Assembly (NCBI GenBank): GCA_013360185.1
Contig: JABWCO010000018.1
Location: forward strand, 1 to 39,321
DNA length: 39,321 nucleotides
Origin: Bdellovibrio sp.
Lineage (GTDB): Bacteria; Bdellovibrionota; Bdellovibrionia; Bdellovibrionales; Bdellovibrionaceae
Direction: 5' to 3'
A model generated the notes under the pieces. It did no database searches. It was not told where the DNA came from and saw nothing but the letters and a program-made list of their open reading frames with translations. Below are positions 1 to 8,652 of the stretch, in pieces (the first letter of the stretch is position 1; the number at the start of each line of letters is the position of its first letter). Both the position numbers and the translations under genes were made by a program.

Positions 1-1
1 C

Positions 2-331
2 TTGATCGTGGAGTTCGCCAACCAGCGCAAAGCCACCGGACTCTCGGTGCTGGAAGCCGTGCAGAGCGCGGCAGTGGCGCGTTTCCGCCCGATCTTGATG
101 ACGAGCTTGTCCACCATTCTCGGCATCCTGCCGATTGCAATGGGTCTGGGCGCCGGCTCCGAGAGCCGCGTGTCGATGGGTATTGCCGTCGTCGGCGGAA
201 TGATTTTCGCCACCGGCCTGACGCTGTACGTGATTCCCGCCGTCTATTCCTACTTCTCCAAGGAGTTTCAACGCACCCGCACCAGGACGGCAGTTTCCTC
301 GCATGCAATGATTGAAGGAGCCGAAGTCTGA
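2..331 (+). CDS. RND-family efflux permease, C-terminal end (partial)
   Basis: The reading frame is open from the first bases of the window and stops at 331, so only the last ~110 residues of a roughly 1000-residue inner-membrane protein are present. The visible part matches the end of AcrB/MexB-type RND permeases: the cytoplasmic loop motif VARFRPILMTSL, then a hydrophobic helix with GILPIAMGLGAG, then the last helix around GGMIFATGLTLYVIPAVY and a short charged tail. Such permeases use the proton gradient to drive drugs, metals or lipids through a periplasmic adaptor and an outer-membrane channel. The TTG at base 2 is simply a leucine codon inside the gene. Base composition is clearly more GC-rich than after ~2600, and the piece probably comes from a different organism. 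The family call is firm; the substrate is unknown. Confidence 0.88.
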   Translation: MIVEFANQRKATGLSVLEAVQSAAVARFRPILMTSLSTILGILPIAMGLGAGSESRVSMGIAVVGGMIFATGLTLYVIPAVYSYFSKEFQRTRTRTAVSSHAMIEGAEV

Positions 332-920
332 GCGCCGGTGCGTGAACGCGAATACCGGCTGCGGCGAATGCTTTCTCTTGTGCTTCGGCATGAACCGGCG
401 GCAGGTTGAAATGCGGAGGCTGGTTTGTTGCTTTTGGCAATTGTGTAGATTCCCATTTCTAAGAAGAATCATACATTTATTCTCAGAGTTGGGAATTTCT
501 TTTTCGCGGTCGCATGCCACAAAGAAGTTACACTCCGCTAAGCCAATGATTTCTCACACCGTCTGATGCAATCCGTGCCATTGCGTGTGGCGGGAGCATG
601 GCACGCATCTTGATGGCGAATTCTTCGTTGACCCTCCTGCCATTCAAAGCGAAGGCCAACTTCTTGGTTCACGTCCATATTCGGGGAAAAACCCTTCATC
701 CTCTTCAGTCAATCATCATTCACTAGCGGGCTGCAGGCACAACGAGGCGTTGGTGTGCCCGTTCCCTGGAAACAGGATGCTCGCCGTATTTTCCAATCAT
801 GCCATCATGTACAACTGAACTGGAGGTGAGGCCTTCGGCTTTCTGATTTGCTGTTGCCCGCATTTTCGGGTGCTGAGAATTCCTTCCAAGCAGTGAGGCC
901 ATTTACCTGGGAGATTTGCA
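332..920. other. gene-free interval in the foreign-looking 5' segment
   Basis: About 590 bp separate the RND permease from the beta-helix protein. Two short open frames here (312-566 and 585-818) have no recognisable motif, no good ribosome binding site and unlikely amino-acid composition, so I do not call them. A purine-rich TGGGAGA at 908-914 sits in front of the ATG at 921 and serves as its ribosome binding site. I see no convincing terminator hairpin or promoter. Confidence 0.5.
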
Positions 921-2591
921 ATGAATCGACTTCTTCATTCCTGCACTTTCCTTCTTGTCTTGGTTGCGTTGGCGGTCATGGGACCTGCCTTTGACTCCGC
1001 GGCAGTCGCGCAAACCACCAAATGGGTCGATCAATCCGCCGGCAGTGACGCCAACGACGGCAACACGCCGGCAACGGCTTATCAAACGCTGCAATTCGCG
1101 GTGGACAACTCCACTAGCGGCTTGCCCGGCACACCTTCCGTCATCACCGTCAAAGACGGCACGTATGCCGCCACCGGCTTGACCAACGCCGGCGGTTACA
1201 GCACCGCCCTTCTGATCAGGAATTTGGACTATTTGATCGTGCAAGCGGCGCCCGGCCACAATCCCGTGGTGAAACCGGCCTCCGCCGGTGACATCGTGTC
1301 GATCTCCATCGACAACTGCAATCACCTCATCATTGAAAACATCGATTCCGATCAAACCATTGCGCAGTTCGATAATTGGCACGTGCGCAACTCTTCCGAC
1401 CTGACCGTGCGCAACTGCACTTTCGAAGGCGGGGAAGACGGCATCGATTTCGAAACCAGCCATTCCACCGCGCTGATCGAAGGCAACGCTTTCAAGAACA
1501 TCACCACCGGCAGCGGCGACGAAGTGCTGGACTTCACCGACGGTTCGTATTCCGGCGTCATCATTCAGGATAACTGGTTCGACTATAACTACCGCCAGAT
1601 AACCCTCAACAACGAAGCCGGCACGATCACCGGCTTCATGATTCGCCGCAACTGCATGGACGGCACCAACAGCCAGGAGGCGATTCGGCTGATCGGCGCT
1701 TCGAACGTCACGATCGAGAACAACGTTGTGCTCAACAGCCTGCAACAGGGGCTTTACATCGATACCGGTTGCAGCAACATTAACGTTTGGCACAACACTT
1801 TCTTCAACAACCAGCTCGAGCAGATTCGCAACAAGATCAACAGCGCCGACATTGTCATCAAGAACAACATCTTTTACGCCAACGGCACACACGCGGCGCT
1901 GGCGGCCTCAGTCTCGCCTCTGCCCGGCGAAGATTTCAATCTGATTTACAATCAAGGCGCGCAAACCGAATCAGGCTCACAGCCGGCCGTGACGCTCTTC
2001 GGCGGCAACACCCAAGTCGGCGCCGATCCGATGTTCGTCAGCACGACCGCGGGCAGTGAAGACTTGCACCTGCAGGAGGGCAGCCCGGCGCTGGCGGCCG
2101 GCACGGATCTCGGTGTCAGCGATGACAATGAGAAAAATCCGCGGCCGCTGCCCTCCGCCTCCAATCCGGATTTGGGCGCCTACGAGAAAGGCGTGACCGC
2201 CGGGCCTTGCGATTTGTATGTCTTCCTGACCGGGGAGAACCTCACGATCTACCGCACCAAACAAACACCGCCCGCCGGCGAGATTTATTCCAATGGCAAC
2301 GTGATTTTTGAGCGTGGTGACCCCAGTGAATATCAGGTCAATGTGACTGCAGTCGGCAATGTCAAGGTGATTGGCAGCGAAAACACCATTGCCGGCGCTG
2401 TCACCGCGGGAGGAACGATCACCGTGGGCGCCGGTTCCACCATAACGGGCACGGTCTCGCCGGGCGCGGCGGTTTCGCCGGTGCCGCTGCCTGCTCTGGC
2501 GTTTTCGGCAGGCGGCCCGAGTTACACCGTGCCCAAGAGCGGGTCGTTGAGCTTGCCGCCCGGTTCCTACAACCGCGTGACGGTGAACAGC
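921..2591 (+). other. 5' part of the chimera: secreted right-handed parallel beta-helix protein, C-terminus missing
   Basis: The ATG at 921 follows TGGGAGA and encodes a clear signal peptide (hydrophobic FLLVLVALAVMG, likely cleavage after AVAQ near residue 31). The mature start KWVDQSAGSDANDGNTPATA is typical of bacterial parallel beta-helix proteins. Residues ~60-350 contain short repeating strand motifs such as LTVRNCTF, IIQDNWF, VTIENNVV and IVIKNNIFY, as in NosD/pectate-lyase-like solenoids. After a DLGAYEKG block, a Gly/Thr/Val-rich segment (VTAGGTITVGAGSTITGTV, then LSLPPGSYNRVTV) follows, as in secreted proteins of several uncultured phyla. A real C-terminus should continue past the join and is missing. 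Carbohydrate binding or lyase activity is family knowledge only; no catalytic residue can be identified here. Confidence 0.72.
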
Positions 2592-4298
2592 TGGTTCCAA
2601 CTTTCATTAAAAGAAGGTCTGACAGTATTCCGTGATCAAGAATTCTCTGCGGATATGACCGACCGTGGAGTTCAAAGAATTGACGACGTAGATTCTTTGC
2701 GTGCAGGCCAATTTGCCGAAGACGCGGGCCCGAATGCACACCCCGTCCGTCCTGAATCTTGCCTGGCCGTCGACAACTTCTTTACCATGACGATCTATGA
2801 AAAAGGCTCTGAAGTCATTCGTATGATGCAAACGATTGTCGGCCGCAAAGGCTTCCGTCGTGGCATGGATGAATACTTTAAACGCCATGATGGCCAAGCT
2901 GTCACAACAGAAGACTTCGCAGCGGCAATTTCTGAACCTAATGGCAAGGACTTCTCCCAATTTAAACGTTGGTACAATCAAGCCGGCACTCCGGTTGTGA
3001 GTGTGCAAGAGCATTACGACACTGCAAAAAGTGAATACACTTTAACACTTGAGCAAAGCTGCCCTCCGACACCGAACCAGCCAAGCAAAGAACCGTTCCA
3101 TATTCCGTTGATGATCGGTCTTTTGGACAATGCCGGCAAAGAGATGACATTAGACTCTGACAAAATCACAGTGAACACGGACGGCAAAAACTTGATCGAG
3201 CTTAAAAGCGCAAAAGAAACGGTGACGTTTAAAGGAGTCAAAGAACGTCCTGTGCTGTCTTTACTGCGGGAGTTTTCAGCGCCTGTGCATTTAAAATGGA
3301 ATGCACAGCCTGACGATTTGTATTTCTTGATGGAAAAAGATACGGACTCGTTCAACCGTCGTGAAATGGCACAAAAAATTGCCATGGGTCTGTTGCACGA
3401 CTTGATTGCCAAAGCCCGAGCGAAGCAAGAACTTGCAGTGGATAAGCGCTACTTAGCGGCTTTAGGCGCAACGCTTGCGGATGAGTCCATGGACCCCGCC
3501 TTTAAAGCTAAGATGTTGCAATTGCCAAGCTATGCCATTTTAGCGCAAGAAGAAGCGGTCTTAGATGCGTCAGCATTCCATGCCGCACGGACCGCCTTGC
3601 GAGTAGCTATTGCGCGCGAAAATCGTGAGCAATTGTTAAAAATTTATCGCAAGTATCACGGCGTTGAACCGAAGAGTCGCGATACCAAAGTCTTCGGACA
3701 CCGTGCTTTAAAAAATCAAGCTCTGTCCTTGCTTGCGGAACTGCCTGACTCAGAAATCTTAGAAATGGTGAACAAGCAGTACTGGGAAGCCCAAAACATG
3801 ACGGACAGCTTGCAAGCCCTGATGATTTTAGCGGATTCAGAGTCGGCTTATCGGGAAAAGGCTTTACAGCACTTCTATGACACCTGGAAAAACGATTCTG
3901 TGGTGATCAACAAGTGGTTTACAGCCCAAGCTTTGACACATTCACGTAAGCAGACCCTCGAAGATGTCAAAGCGTTGACAAAACATCCAGCTTTTAACAT
4001 CACGAATCCGAATAATGTTTATTCATTATTGCGGGCCTTCGCATCTAACATTGTGAAATTCCACGATCCCAATTCTGATGCTTTCAATTTCTATGCGGAT
4101 AAAATTATCGAAGTCGACGCGAAGAACCCACAAGTGGGCGCACGCCTGTCAGCTGCTTTTAACTTTGTTGCGAAGTTAGATACGCAAATGAAGGAAAAGG
4201 CGCTGAAAGAAGTGCGACGTATTTTAGCGGTGGAGACACTGTCAAAAAATTCACGGGAACTTTTGCAATCGACCCTTGAGGCAAACTCAAAGGTCTAA
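921..4298 (+). CDS. chimeric ORF: secreted beta-helix protein fused in frame to aminopeptidase N C-terminus
   Basis: This is a single uninterrupted frame of 1125 codons, but two unrelated proteins are joined. Residues 1-~557 are a secreted parallel beta-helix protein with a signal peptide. Residues ~558-1125, starting at WFQLSLKEG, are the C-terminal part of an M1 aminopeptidase N (PepN). Base composition and codon use change at the join, from GC-rich before ~2590 to moderate GC after. PepN would read HEXXH...NRVTCRDWFQLSLKEG; here the beta-helix reads YNRVTVNS immediately before WFQ, so the two sides share the short stretch NRVT. The HEXXH zinc-binding motif is lost while the third zinc ligand Glu565 (KEG) is kept, so the product could not be an active peptidase. 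An assembly chimera is the simplest explanation. A genuine recombination event is possible but less likely. Confidence 0.6.
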   Translation: MNRLLHSCTFLLVLVALAVMGPAFDSAAVAQTTKWVDQSAGSDANDGNTPATAYQTLQFAVDNSTSGLPGTPSVITVKDGTYAATGLTNAGGYSTALLIRNLDYLIVQAAPGHNPVVKPASAGDIVSISIDNCNHLIIENIDSDQTIAQFDNWHVRNSSDLTVRNCTFEGGEDGIDFETSHSTALIEGNAFKNITTGSGDEVLDFTDGSYSGVIIQDNWFDYNYRQITLNNEAGTITGFMIRRNCMDGTNSQEAIRLIGASNVTIENNVVLNSLQQGLYIDTGCSNINVWHNTFFNNQLEQIRNKINSADIVIKNNIFYANGTHAALAASVSPLPGEDFNLIYNQGAQTESGSQPAVTLFGGNTQVGADPMFVSTTAGSEDLHLQEGSPALAAGTDLGVSDDNEKNPRPLPSASNPDLGAYEKGVTAGPCDLYVFLTGENLTIYRTKQTPPAGEIYSNGNVIFERGDPSEYQVNVTAVGNVKVIGSENTIAGAVTAGGTITVGAGSTITGTVSPGAAVSPVPLPALAFSAGGPSYTVPKSGSLSLPPGSYNRVTVNSWFQLSLKEGLTVFRDQEFSADMTDRGVQRIDDVDSLRAGQFAEDAGPNAHPVRPESCLAVDNFFTMTIYEKGSEVIRMMQTIVGRKGFRRGMDEYFKRHDGQAVTTEDFAAAISEPNGKDFSQFKRWYNQAGTPVVSVQEHYDTAKSEYTLTLEQSCPPTPNQPSKEPFHIPLMIGLLDNAGKEMTLDSDKITVNTDGKNLIELKSAKETVTFKGVKERPVLSLLREFSAPVHLKWNAQPDDLYFLMEKDTDSFNRREMAQKIAMGLLHDLIAKARAKQELAVDKRYLAALGATLADESMDPAFKAKMLQLPSYAILAQEEAVLDASAFHAARTALRVAIARENREQLLKIYRKYHGVEPKSRDTKVFGHRALKNQALSLLAELPDSEILEMVNKQYWEAQNMTDSLQALMILADSESAYREKALQHFYDTWKNDSVVINKWFTAQALTHSRKQTLEDVKALTKHPAFNITNPNNVYSLLRAFASNIVKFHDPNSDAFNFYADKIIEVDAKNPQVGARLSAAFNFVAKLDTQMKEKALKEVRRILAVETLSKNSRELLQSTLEANSKV
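2592..4298 (+). CDS. pepN: aminopeptidase N (M1 family), C-terminal part only
   Basis: From WFQLSLKEGLTVFRDQEF onward the protein follows E. coli-type PepN closely: QFAEDAGPNAHPVRP, NFFTMTIYEKGSEVIRM (with the conserved Tyr of the M1 active site), RRGMDEYFKRHDGQAVT, and FKRWYNQAGTPVVSV, then the helical C-terminal domain ending at SKV. About 561 residues follow the Glu zinc ligand, close to the length of that region in PepN, so the 3' end is intact. The N-terminal beta domain, GAMEN motif and HEXXH helix are absent because the sequence upstream belongs to another protein. PepN removes N-terminal amino acids from peptides in the cytoplasm or periplasm. In the true genome this gene is probably full length. 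Confidence 0.88.
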   Translation, partial: WFQLSLKEGLTVFRDQEFSADMTDRGVQRIDDVDSLRAGQFAEDAGPNAHPVRPESCLAVDNFFTMTIYEKGSEVIRMMQTIVGRKGFRRGMDEYFKRHDGQAVTTEDFAAAISEPNGKDFSQFKRWYNQAGTPVVSVQEHYDTAKSEYTLTLEQSCPPTPNQPSKEPFHIPLMIGLLDNAGKEMTLDSDKITVNTDGKNLIELKSAKETVTFKGVKERPVLSLLREFSAPVHLKWNAQPDDLYFLMEKDTDSFNRREMAQKIAMGLLHDLIAKARAKQELAVDKRYLAALGATLADESMDPAFKAKMLQLPSYAILAQEEAVLDASAFHAARTALRVAIARENREQLLKIYRKYHGVEPKSRDTKVFGHRALKNQALSLLAELPDSEILEMVNKQYWEAQNMTDSLQALMILADSESAYREKALQHFYDTWKNDSVVINKWFTAQALTHSRKQTLEDVKALTKHPAFNITNPNNVYSLLRAFASNIVKFHDPNSDAFNFYADKIIEVDAKNPQVGARLSAAFNFVAKLDTQMKEKALKEVRRILAVETLSKNSRELLQSTLEANSKV

Positions 4299-4344
4299 TT
4301 TAAAAACTACTCAGCAGCAGCCCTCCGAAAAGGGGCCTAAAATG

Positions 4345-4378
4345 AAAAAGCCCATCTTAGCAGATGGGCTTTTTTTTA
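4345..4378 (+). terminator. intrinsic terminator after pepN, probably bidirectional
   Basis: The stem AAGCCCATCT / AGATGGGCTT with the 4-nt loop TAGC is followed by a run of seven T on the plus strand and preceded by a run of five A. It can therefore stop transcription both from pepN (plus) and from the convergent folE gene (minus). Confidence 0.88.
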
Positions 4379-4442
4379 GCTTCCACCACCCTGGCTGCAT
4401 AACAGACAAAATGGGGCTTTCGTATTTTTAAAGGACCTTAAT

Positions 4443-5162
4443 TTAAACCTTAGTTTTACAATGTTGCAGAAATTCTTCGCGGGTTTCTTGGCGAGACTTA
4501 AAGTGTCCACGCAGATCCGCAGTCGAGGTGGTGCTTCCGGCATCTTGAATTCCGCGCATAATAACACAATAGTGTTTGGCATTAATGTGCACGGCCACGT
4601 GTTCAGTTCCCAAAATGAATTGCAGACAATCCGTGATTTGTTTCGTTAAGCGCTCTTGCACCTGAGGGCGGCGTGAAAAATACTGTACGATGCGATTAAT
4701 TTTTGAAAGGCCAATTACTTTTTTATTCGGAATGTAGGCCACGGTGGCAAAGCCATCGATAGGCAAAAAGTGGTGTTCGCAAAAAGACAGACAACTGATG
4801 TTCTGCACCACGATCATCTGATCGTACTTCATCGAATTCTCAATCACCGTCACCTTAGGGAATTTTTTCTGATCCAAGCCACCAAAGACTTCGTTGACAT
4901 ACATTTTGGCGACGCGACGAGGTGTCTCGCGCAAACTGTCGTCATCCAAATCCAAGCCCAAAGTTTCCATAATATCTGTGAACTTTGCCGTGATCTTTTC
5001 GATTTTATCTTCATTGCTAAGGCCGTTCTGAATCATGGGGGTGGGACGAACATTGTCCAAAATCTCCCTTACGTGCACCGCAATTTCATGAGAATGCTCA
5101 GCCGGTGTCGCCGTTTTTTTCAGAGCCTTTTTATTCGCATTTTTCTTCGCTGATTTTGCCAT
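4443..5162 (-). CDS. folE: GTP cyclohydrolase I
   Basis: FolE converts GTP to 7,8-dihydroneopterin triphosphate, the first step of tetrahydrofolate synthesis, as a cytoplasmic toroidal homodecamer. The 239-residue product has all family hallmarks: [16 protein letters not shown], the zinc site C128-E-H-H131 in SFCEHHFLP, the second cysteine C199 in [30 protein letters not shown], and the end motif [10 protein letters not shown] chose the ATG at 5162 because AGGGTG lies 8 nt upstream. A GTG at 5171 would add three residues but lacks a ribosome site. The first ~20 residues form a Lys/Ala-rich extension ([15 protein letters not shown]) that E. coli FolE does not have. The gene is convergent with pepN across a shared terminator and divergent from the beta-barrel gene. 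Confidence 0.95.
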   Translation of the reverse strand: MAKSAKKNANKKALKKTATPAEHSHEIAVHVREILDNVRPTPMIQNGLSNEDKIEKITAKFTDIMETLGLDLDDDSLRETPRRVAKMYVNEVFGGLDQKKFPKVTVIENSMKYDQMIVVQNISCLSFCEHHFLPIDGFATVAYIPNKKVIGLSKINRIVQYFSRRPQVQERLTKQITDCLQFILGTEHVAVHINAKHYCVIMRGIQDAGSTTSTADLRGHFKSRQETREEFLQHCKTKV

Positions 5163-5310
5163 ATTTTTCACCCTATTTAGCGCTCTTTATGCCTTAAAAG
5201 AGGCCCCAGTGAAAGCCCTATTCGTGCCCCCCGCCTCTTATTATGCACTTTTTTCTTATCCCAGACCTTCGCCCCATGAATTTCATTCTTAGAGTGTCGA
5301 TAAGACCTTT

Positions 5311-6138
5311 ATGAAAACCATCATTACTTTGCTCGCTTTGCTTTCTTTTTCTTTGCCGGCATGGGCCCTTCGGCCCGTTGCGATCAAAGGCAATCGGACC
5401 CTCGTGGATCTTGAGGACGAAAGCATTTCCATCGGAGATCGCCTGGCTGCTCGCAGCAACGACGGCAGAACGCGGGCCCTCCTTGAGGTGAAGCAAATAA
5501 AAAATGGCCGTGCCGTGGCCAATCTACTAAAGGGCCGCATGAGCATGGATTTGAATTTAGCATTGGCAGGCTCCCCCGGCTCCGACAAATCAGTTCGCTC
5601 TTCGGGAAGATCGCGCGGAAGCAAGTCTGCGTGGGGCTTTACGGCAGGCATGGCCAACAATACGATGACGGTAAAATTGACATCGGCCTCGGTCTCTTTA
5701 GCCGGCAGCAGCTTTAACGTGTCAGGGTTTTATCAGCCGCACATTGACGGCAACTTCAGCGCACGGGTTTTGGTGGGTTACGAAACCCTGCAAGCCACGG
5801 GCTCGAACTCTGTCTGTGCCAGCTCAGAGTGTAAAGTCAATATCAGCTATTTGGGTATTGAAACCGTTATGCGCTATTCGTTCGTGCGTAATCAAACGAT
5901 GGACGTATGGGTTGGCGCCGGCTTAGGCTTTCTTTTTGCCGTAGGTAAAGACAGCAATATCTTAGACACCACCAAAATCAGCACCAACCAAACTATCGTA
6001 GGTTCTTTAGGCTTAGACTACAAACTGAGCCGGACAAGTTTTGTGCCGGTGCAGTTTGACTATGCGATGTTCCCCGACAATGCGGCCTCTTCGGCGAATC
6101 AGATGATCTTACGCATTGGTTATGGAATGAGCTTTTAG
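5311..6138 (+). CDS. outer-membrane beta-barrel protein, hypothetical
   Basis: The 275-residue product has a Sec signal peptide (TIITLLALLSFSLPAWA, likely cleavage before LRP). A ~90-residue periplasmic N-terminal part contains a basic, Ser-rich linker (RSSGRSRGSKS). Residues ~105-275 then form alternating hydrophobic strands such as FSARVLVGYE, VSYLGIETVMRYSFV-like and MDVWVGAGLGFLFAVG, ending in ILRIGYGMSF. The terminal Phe is typical of proteins inserted by the BAM machinery. The size suits an eight-stranded barrel of the OmpA/OmpW/DUF3575 type. Two cysteines (CASSECK) may make a loop disulfide. The start follows directly from the signal peptide, although the ribosome site is poor. Its stop overlaps that of the convergent gene at 6135. 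The function is unknown. Confidence 0.78.
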   Translation: MKTIITLLALLSFSLPAWALRPVAIKGNRTLVDLEDESISIGDRLAARSNDGRTRALLEVKQIKNGRAVANLLKGRMSMDLNLALAGSPGSDKSVRSSGRSRGSKSAWGFTAGMANNTMTVKLTSASVSLAGSSFNVSGFYQPHIDGNFSARVLVGYETLQATGSNSVCASSECKVNISYLGIETVMRYSFVRNQTMDVWVGAGLGFLFAVGKDSNILDTTKISTNQTIVGSLGLDYKLSRTSFVPVQFDYAMFPDNAASSANQMILRIGYGMSF

Positions 6139-7526
6139 TTCTCGTCCACACATAAAAGTCGCGGCAAAGTTTCAAAAGAACTTCTTCTGAAACTATAATC
6201 GCGGACTAACCTTTCAAAGTTCTCGCGCGTGTTTGAGGTGTATAACTTGTATTCGCAGTGAGGCTCTAATTGAGCATAATAGTCGATAAAATTTTTGCTC
6301 ATGGTCAAGGTCGGAAAAATTGCGACAAACTCATTCGATGCCGAAAAACTTAAACCTCGGGTACGCCAGCGCCGAATCAGTCTGTGCACCCGCGGATGCT
6401 TCTCCACTTCATGCAAAGGCAACACAATCGCGTAAGAGGTCCCACGCAAGCCAGCGTACTGTGTATAACCAAAGGGTTCTGGCCAGCCGAGGGCAAAAGA
6501 CAGGCCCACGTACGTGACCGGCAACAAAATCCCTGGTATCGAGACATAATTCACGGGCTCGTTTTTTAACTTTAGCAGAATGGCCAAAGCCCCAAAAGTA
6601 GCCACGGCTGCCATCGCGATGGAAACCCCGTCATAAACAATAGTTTGATAGTGCGCCCAACTTTCTGCGAAAGTAAAATTGAGCCCAAAAAGTACCGCCG
6701 TCACGGCGACGCTGATATATATAAGTCGACGATAATAGACTTTTAAATCCTGCTCCTGCGTCACCAGAAACAACAACGAGCAGCCAAAGACTGTTAATCC
6801 CACGCTGAGGAATATCCATATCGAAACGGCCATATGAAAAACCAAGGCACAAAGTAAAGCCGCTTTCCTAGTTTTTTTAAAGATGACAAAAAAAGCAAAA
6901 AACTCTAAAAGCGGCCCCAAAAGAATCGTCGCCTTAAAGGTCGCAAGCCAATCCAAAAAAGTCTTCAGCGACCTCCGATAAAGAAAACTATTTTCAACCA
7001 CAACCCCTGACAAAAAAGTCGGGTTCATTTTAACCAACGCCGAAAACAAGTACATCAAGGCAATCGCAACAATAAGTCTTTGCCGAATTTTTGCGGAATT
7101 TTCTTTATTCGGAGGTTCAAGACCAAGCAAAAGCAGTGGTATTAAAAAAACTGAAGTCGTATGAACGCCCACAGTTAAATGGGAACACACGTTGCGCATG
7201 ACAAGAGCACTTGCGGCAAGAATATAGGACGCGCGATGTGTGGGTTTAAGGAACAATAGCACAAAAGCCAAAACGTTAAAAATTTCAATGAAGGCCGGAA
7301 ACCAGCCAAAGCTGAAAAAAGAGACCGACATGCCTGGCAACAGAGGAATATTAAGCCACCCCCCCTGCATCAGCGAAAAAATGTCTAACATCTGATAGTC
7401 GTTTAAGCCCCTCTTCGTTTCGACAAACAAGGTCAACAACAACAACCCCAATGCGCTGAGACGAATAAAATAAACAAGATTATTTAATGAATACTCTGCG
7501 CGAAGCTCGGGTTTGCTATTTATCAT
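6135..7526 (-). CDS. polytopic membrane protein, HTTM (gamma-carboxylase-like) type
   Basis: The 463-residue product has about eight to ten hydrophobic helices in residues 15-390 and a soluble C-terminal tail of ~110 residues. The pattern resembles HTTM-domain proteins related to vitamin-K-dependent gamma-carboxylase. It includes a His-containing loop before a helix (HLTVGVHTTSVFLIPLLLLGLE), the segment YLFSALVKMNPTFLSG with the Lys typical of the family, and a later helix ALVFHMAVSIWIFLSVGLTVFG. Carboxylase activity has not been shown for most bacterial HTTM proteins, so no reaction is assigned. The gene ends with a 4-bp overlap on the convergent beta-barrel gene. The ATG at 7526 has only GAGG placed unusually close, so the start is less certain than the frame. 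Confidence 0.68.
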   Translation of the reverse strand: MINSKPELRAEYSLNNLVYFIRLSALGLLLLTLFVETKRGLNDYQMLDIFSLMQGGWLNIPLLPGMSVSFFSFGWFPAFIEIFNVLAFVLLFLKPTHRASYILAASALVMRNVCSHLTVGVHTTSVFLIPLLLLGLEPPNKENSAKIRQRLIVAIALMYLFSALVKMNPTFLSGVVVENSFLYRRSLKTFLDWLATFKATILLGPLLEFFAFFVIFKKTRKAALLCALVFHMAVSIWIFLSVGLTVFGCSLLFLVTQEQDLKVYYRRLIYISVAVTAVLFGLNFTFAESWAHYQTIVYDGVSIAMAAVATFGALAILLKLKNEPVNYVSIPGILLPVTYVGLSFALGWPEPFGYTQYAGLRGTSYAIVLPLHEVEKHPRVHRLIRRWRTRGLSFSASNEFVAIFPTLTMSKNFIDYYAQLEPHCEYKLYTSNTRENFERLVRDYSFRRSSFETLPRLLCVDEN

Positions 7527-7726
7527 GCCTCATAAGCATCAACGATTTCTCGATTACTCGGCAAGACGCATGGCGCTCAACCCTCCCCCGCTGACAATTC
7601 TGGCGTCACCCTTTCCTTATTTCAAACAAATCGCCTTCCTCTGACGTTAAAACAATTTAAAACCCATTCTGGCTTCGGCACATTTTGTGGAACTCGTCGT
7701 TGAGCACGTCAACAAGGGATAGAATT

Positions 7727-8548
7727 ATGTTTAAAATTTGTACAGACAAAATGATTTCGTTTTTAGTCCTGGGATCTTTTTTAGGCCTCATGACACCGAT
7801 CGCAGCACAAGCCCAACAACACGAAGCACTTTATGACTCTCAGGCAGAGGTTGAACAAACGAATGCCAACTTAGAGGAAACCGAAGGCGGCTATGAACAA
7901 AGTGTGGAAGAGCTAAGACAAGCGCAAGCTGATGTAAAAGCTATGACTCGCAAAAATAAGGAAGTAGCCGCACATACGGCCAAAGAAATCCAGCGTCTGC
8001 AAACCAAGCAAGCCGCGAATGCCAAAGAAACGGGTCTTTTGATCGGTAAAACAGAAGTTTTAAATCAAGAAATTAAAAAAAATGAACACCGGGAAGCCAG
8101 CGTTCGCGCAAAGGCAGAAGCTGTTGCACAAAAATTAGAAACTGCGCGCAGTCAGTTCCAGCACTCAAAAGAAAATCATCTTAATTCCGTAAAGAACTTG
8201 CAACAAGTCCACGCAGATCACGCGTCCTTGCAAGCTGAACTGAAAAGCATTCAGGCCAAATTAGCCGCGGCGAAGACGAAAGAAAAGAAAAGTGCGCAGG
8301 CTTTGGCCGCCGCAAAAAGTAAAGCCGATAAGTTTGAAGCTTATGCACGCCCGGAAGCGCAACGTTTGGACAACATGACCCAAGCAGCTTTAGCGTCTGC
8401 GGAGTCGAACATACAAAAGGCCCAAATGCTTCTGGAAAAACGCCAACAGCAGCAACAGGCGTTAGAAATCAAACGTCAGCGTTTAAGCGAAGCAAAAGCT
8501 AAGCAGAAAAAAGCTTTGGCGCGAGTGAGCTCGGCAAGTTCTAACTAA
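7727..8548 (+). CDS. secreted coiled-coil protein, hypothetical
   Basis: I chose the ATG at 7727 because AAGGGAT lies 6 nt upstream; a TTG at 7685 would put 14 polar residues before the signal peptide. The 273-residue product has a signal peptide (MISFLVLGSFLGLMTPIAAQAQ). The remainder is almost all charged heptad sequence rich in Ala, Gln, Lys and Glu (for example EVEQTNANLEETEGGYEQSV and AKLAAAKTKEKKSAQALAAA), which predicts one long alpha-helical coiled coil in the periplasm. No enzyme motif is visible. It could be a structural or tethering protein of the periplasm. A strong terminator follows, so it is probably transcribed alone. Family membership is unknown. Confidence 0.8.
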   Translation: MFKICTDKMISFLVLGSFLGLMTPIAAQAQQHEALYDSQAEVEQTNANLEETEGGYEQSVEELRQAQADVKAMTRKNKEVAAHTAKEIQRLQTKQAANAKETGLLIGKTEVLNQEIKKNEHREASVRAKAEAVAQKLETARSQFQHSKENHLNSVKNLQQVHADHASLQAELKSIQAKLAAAKTKEKKSAQALAAAKSKADKFEAYARPEAQRLDNMTQAALASAESNIQKAQMLLEKRQQQQQALEIKRQRLSEAKAKQKKALARVSSASSN

Positions 8549-8587
8549 TTTTTATTTTTCCCGTACGTTTTTTATTTAAAGTACTAA

Positions 8588-8617
8588 GGCCCGGTCTGAT
8601 GGATCGGGCCTTTTTAT
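8588..8617 (+). terminator. intrinsic terminator after the coiled-coil gene
   Basis: A nine-pair stem GGCCCGGTC / GATCGGGCC (one G-T pair) with the loop TGATG is followed directly by TTTTTATTTT. It closes the transcript of the coiled-coil gene and separates it from the radical SAM gene. Confidence 0.9.
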
Positions 8618-8652
8618 TTTTGCCAATAAATAGGCTGCGTGTTTACATTACT

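Noticed and set aside
312-818. Two short plus-strand frames (312-566 and 585-818)
   Set aside because: The amino-acid composition is unlikely, there is no ribosome site or domain, and the first overlaps the end of the RND permease. They look like chance frames.
903-2600. Long minus-strand frames antisense to the beta-helix gene (903-1892 and 1977-2600)
   Set aside because: GC-rich coding DNA often leaves the opposite strand open. The products are Val/Ala/Arg/His-rich with no motif, while the plus strand encodes an obvious signal peptide and solenoid.
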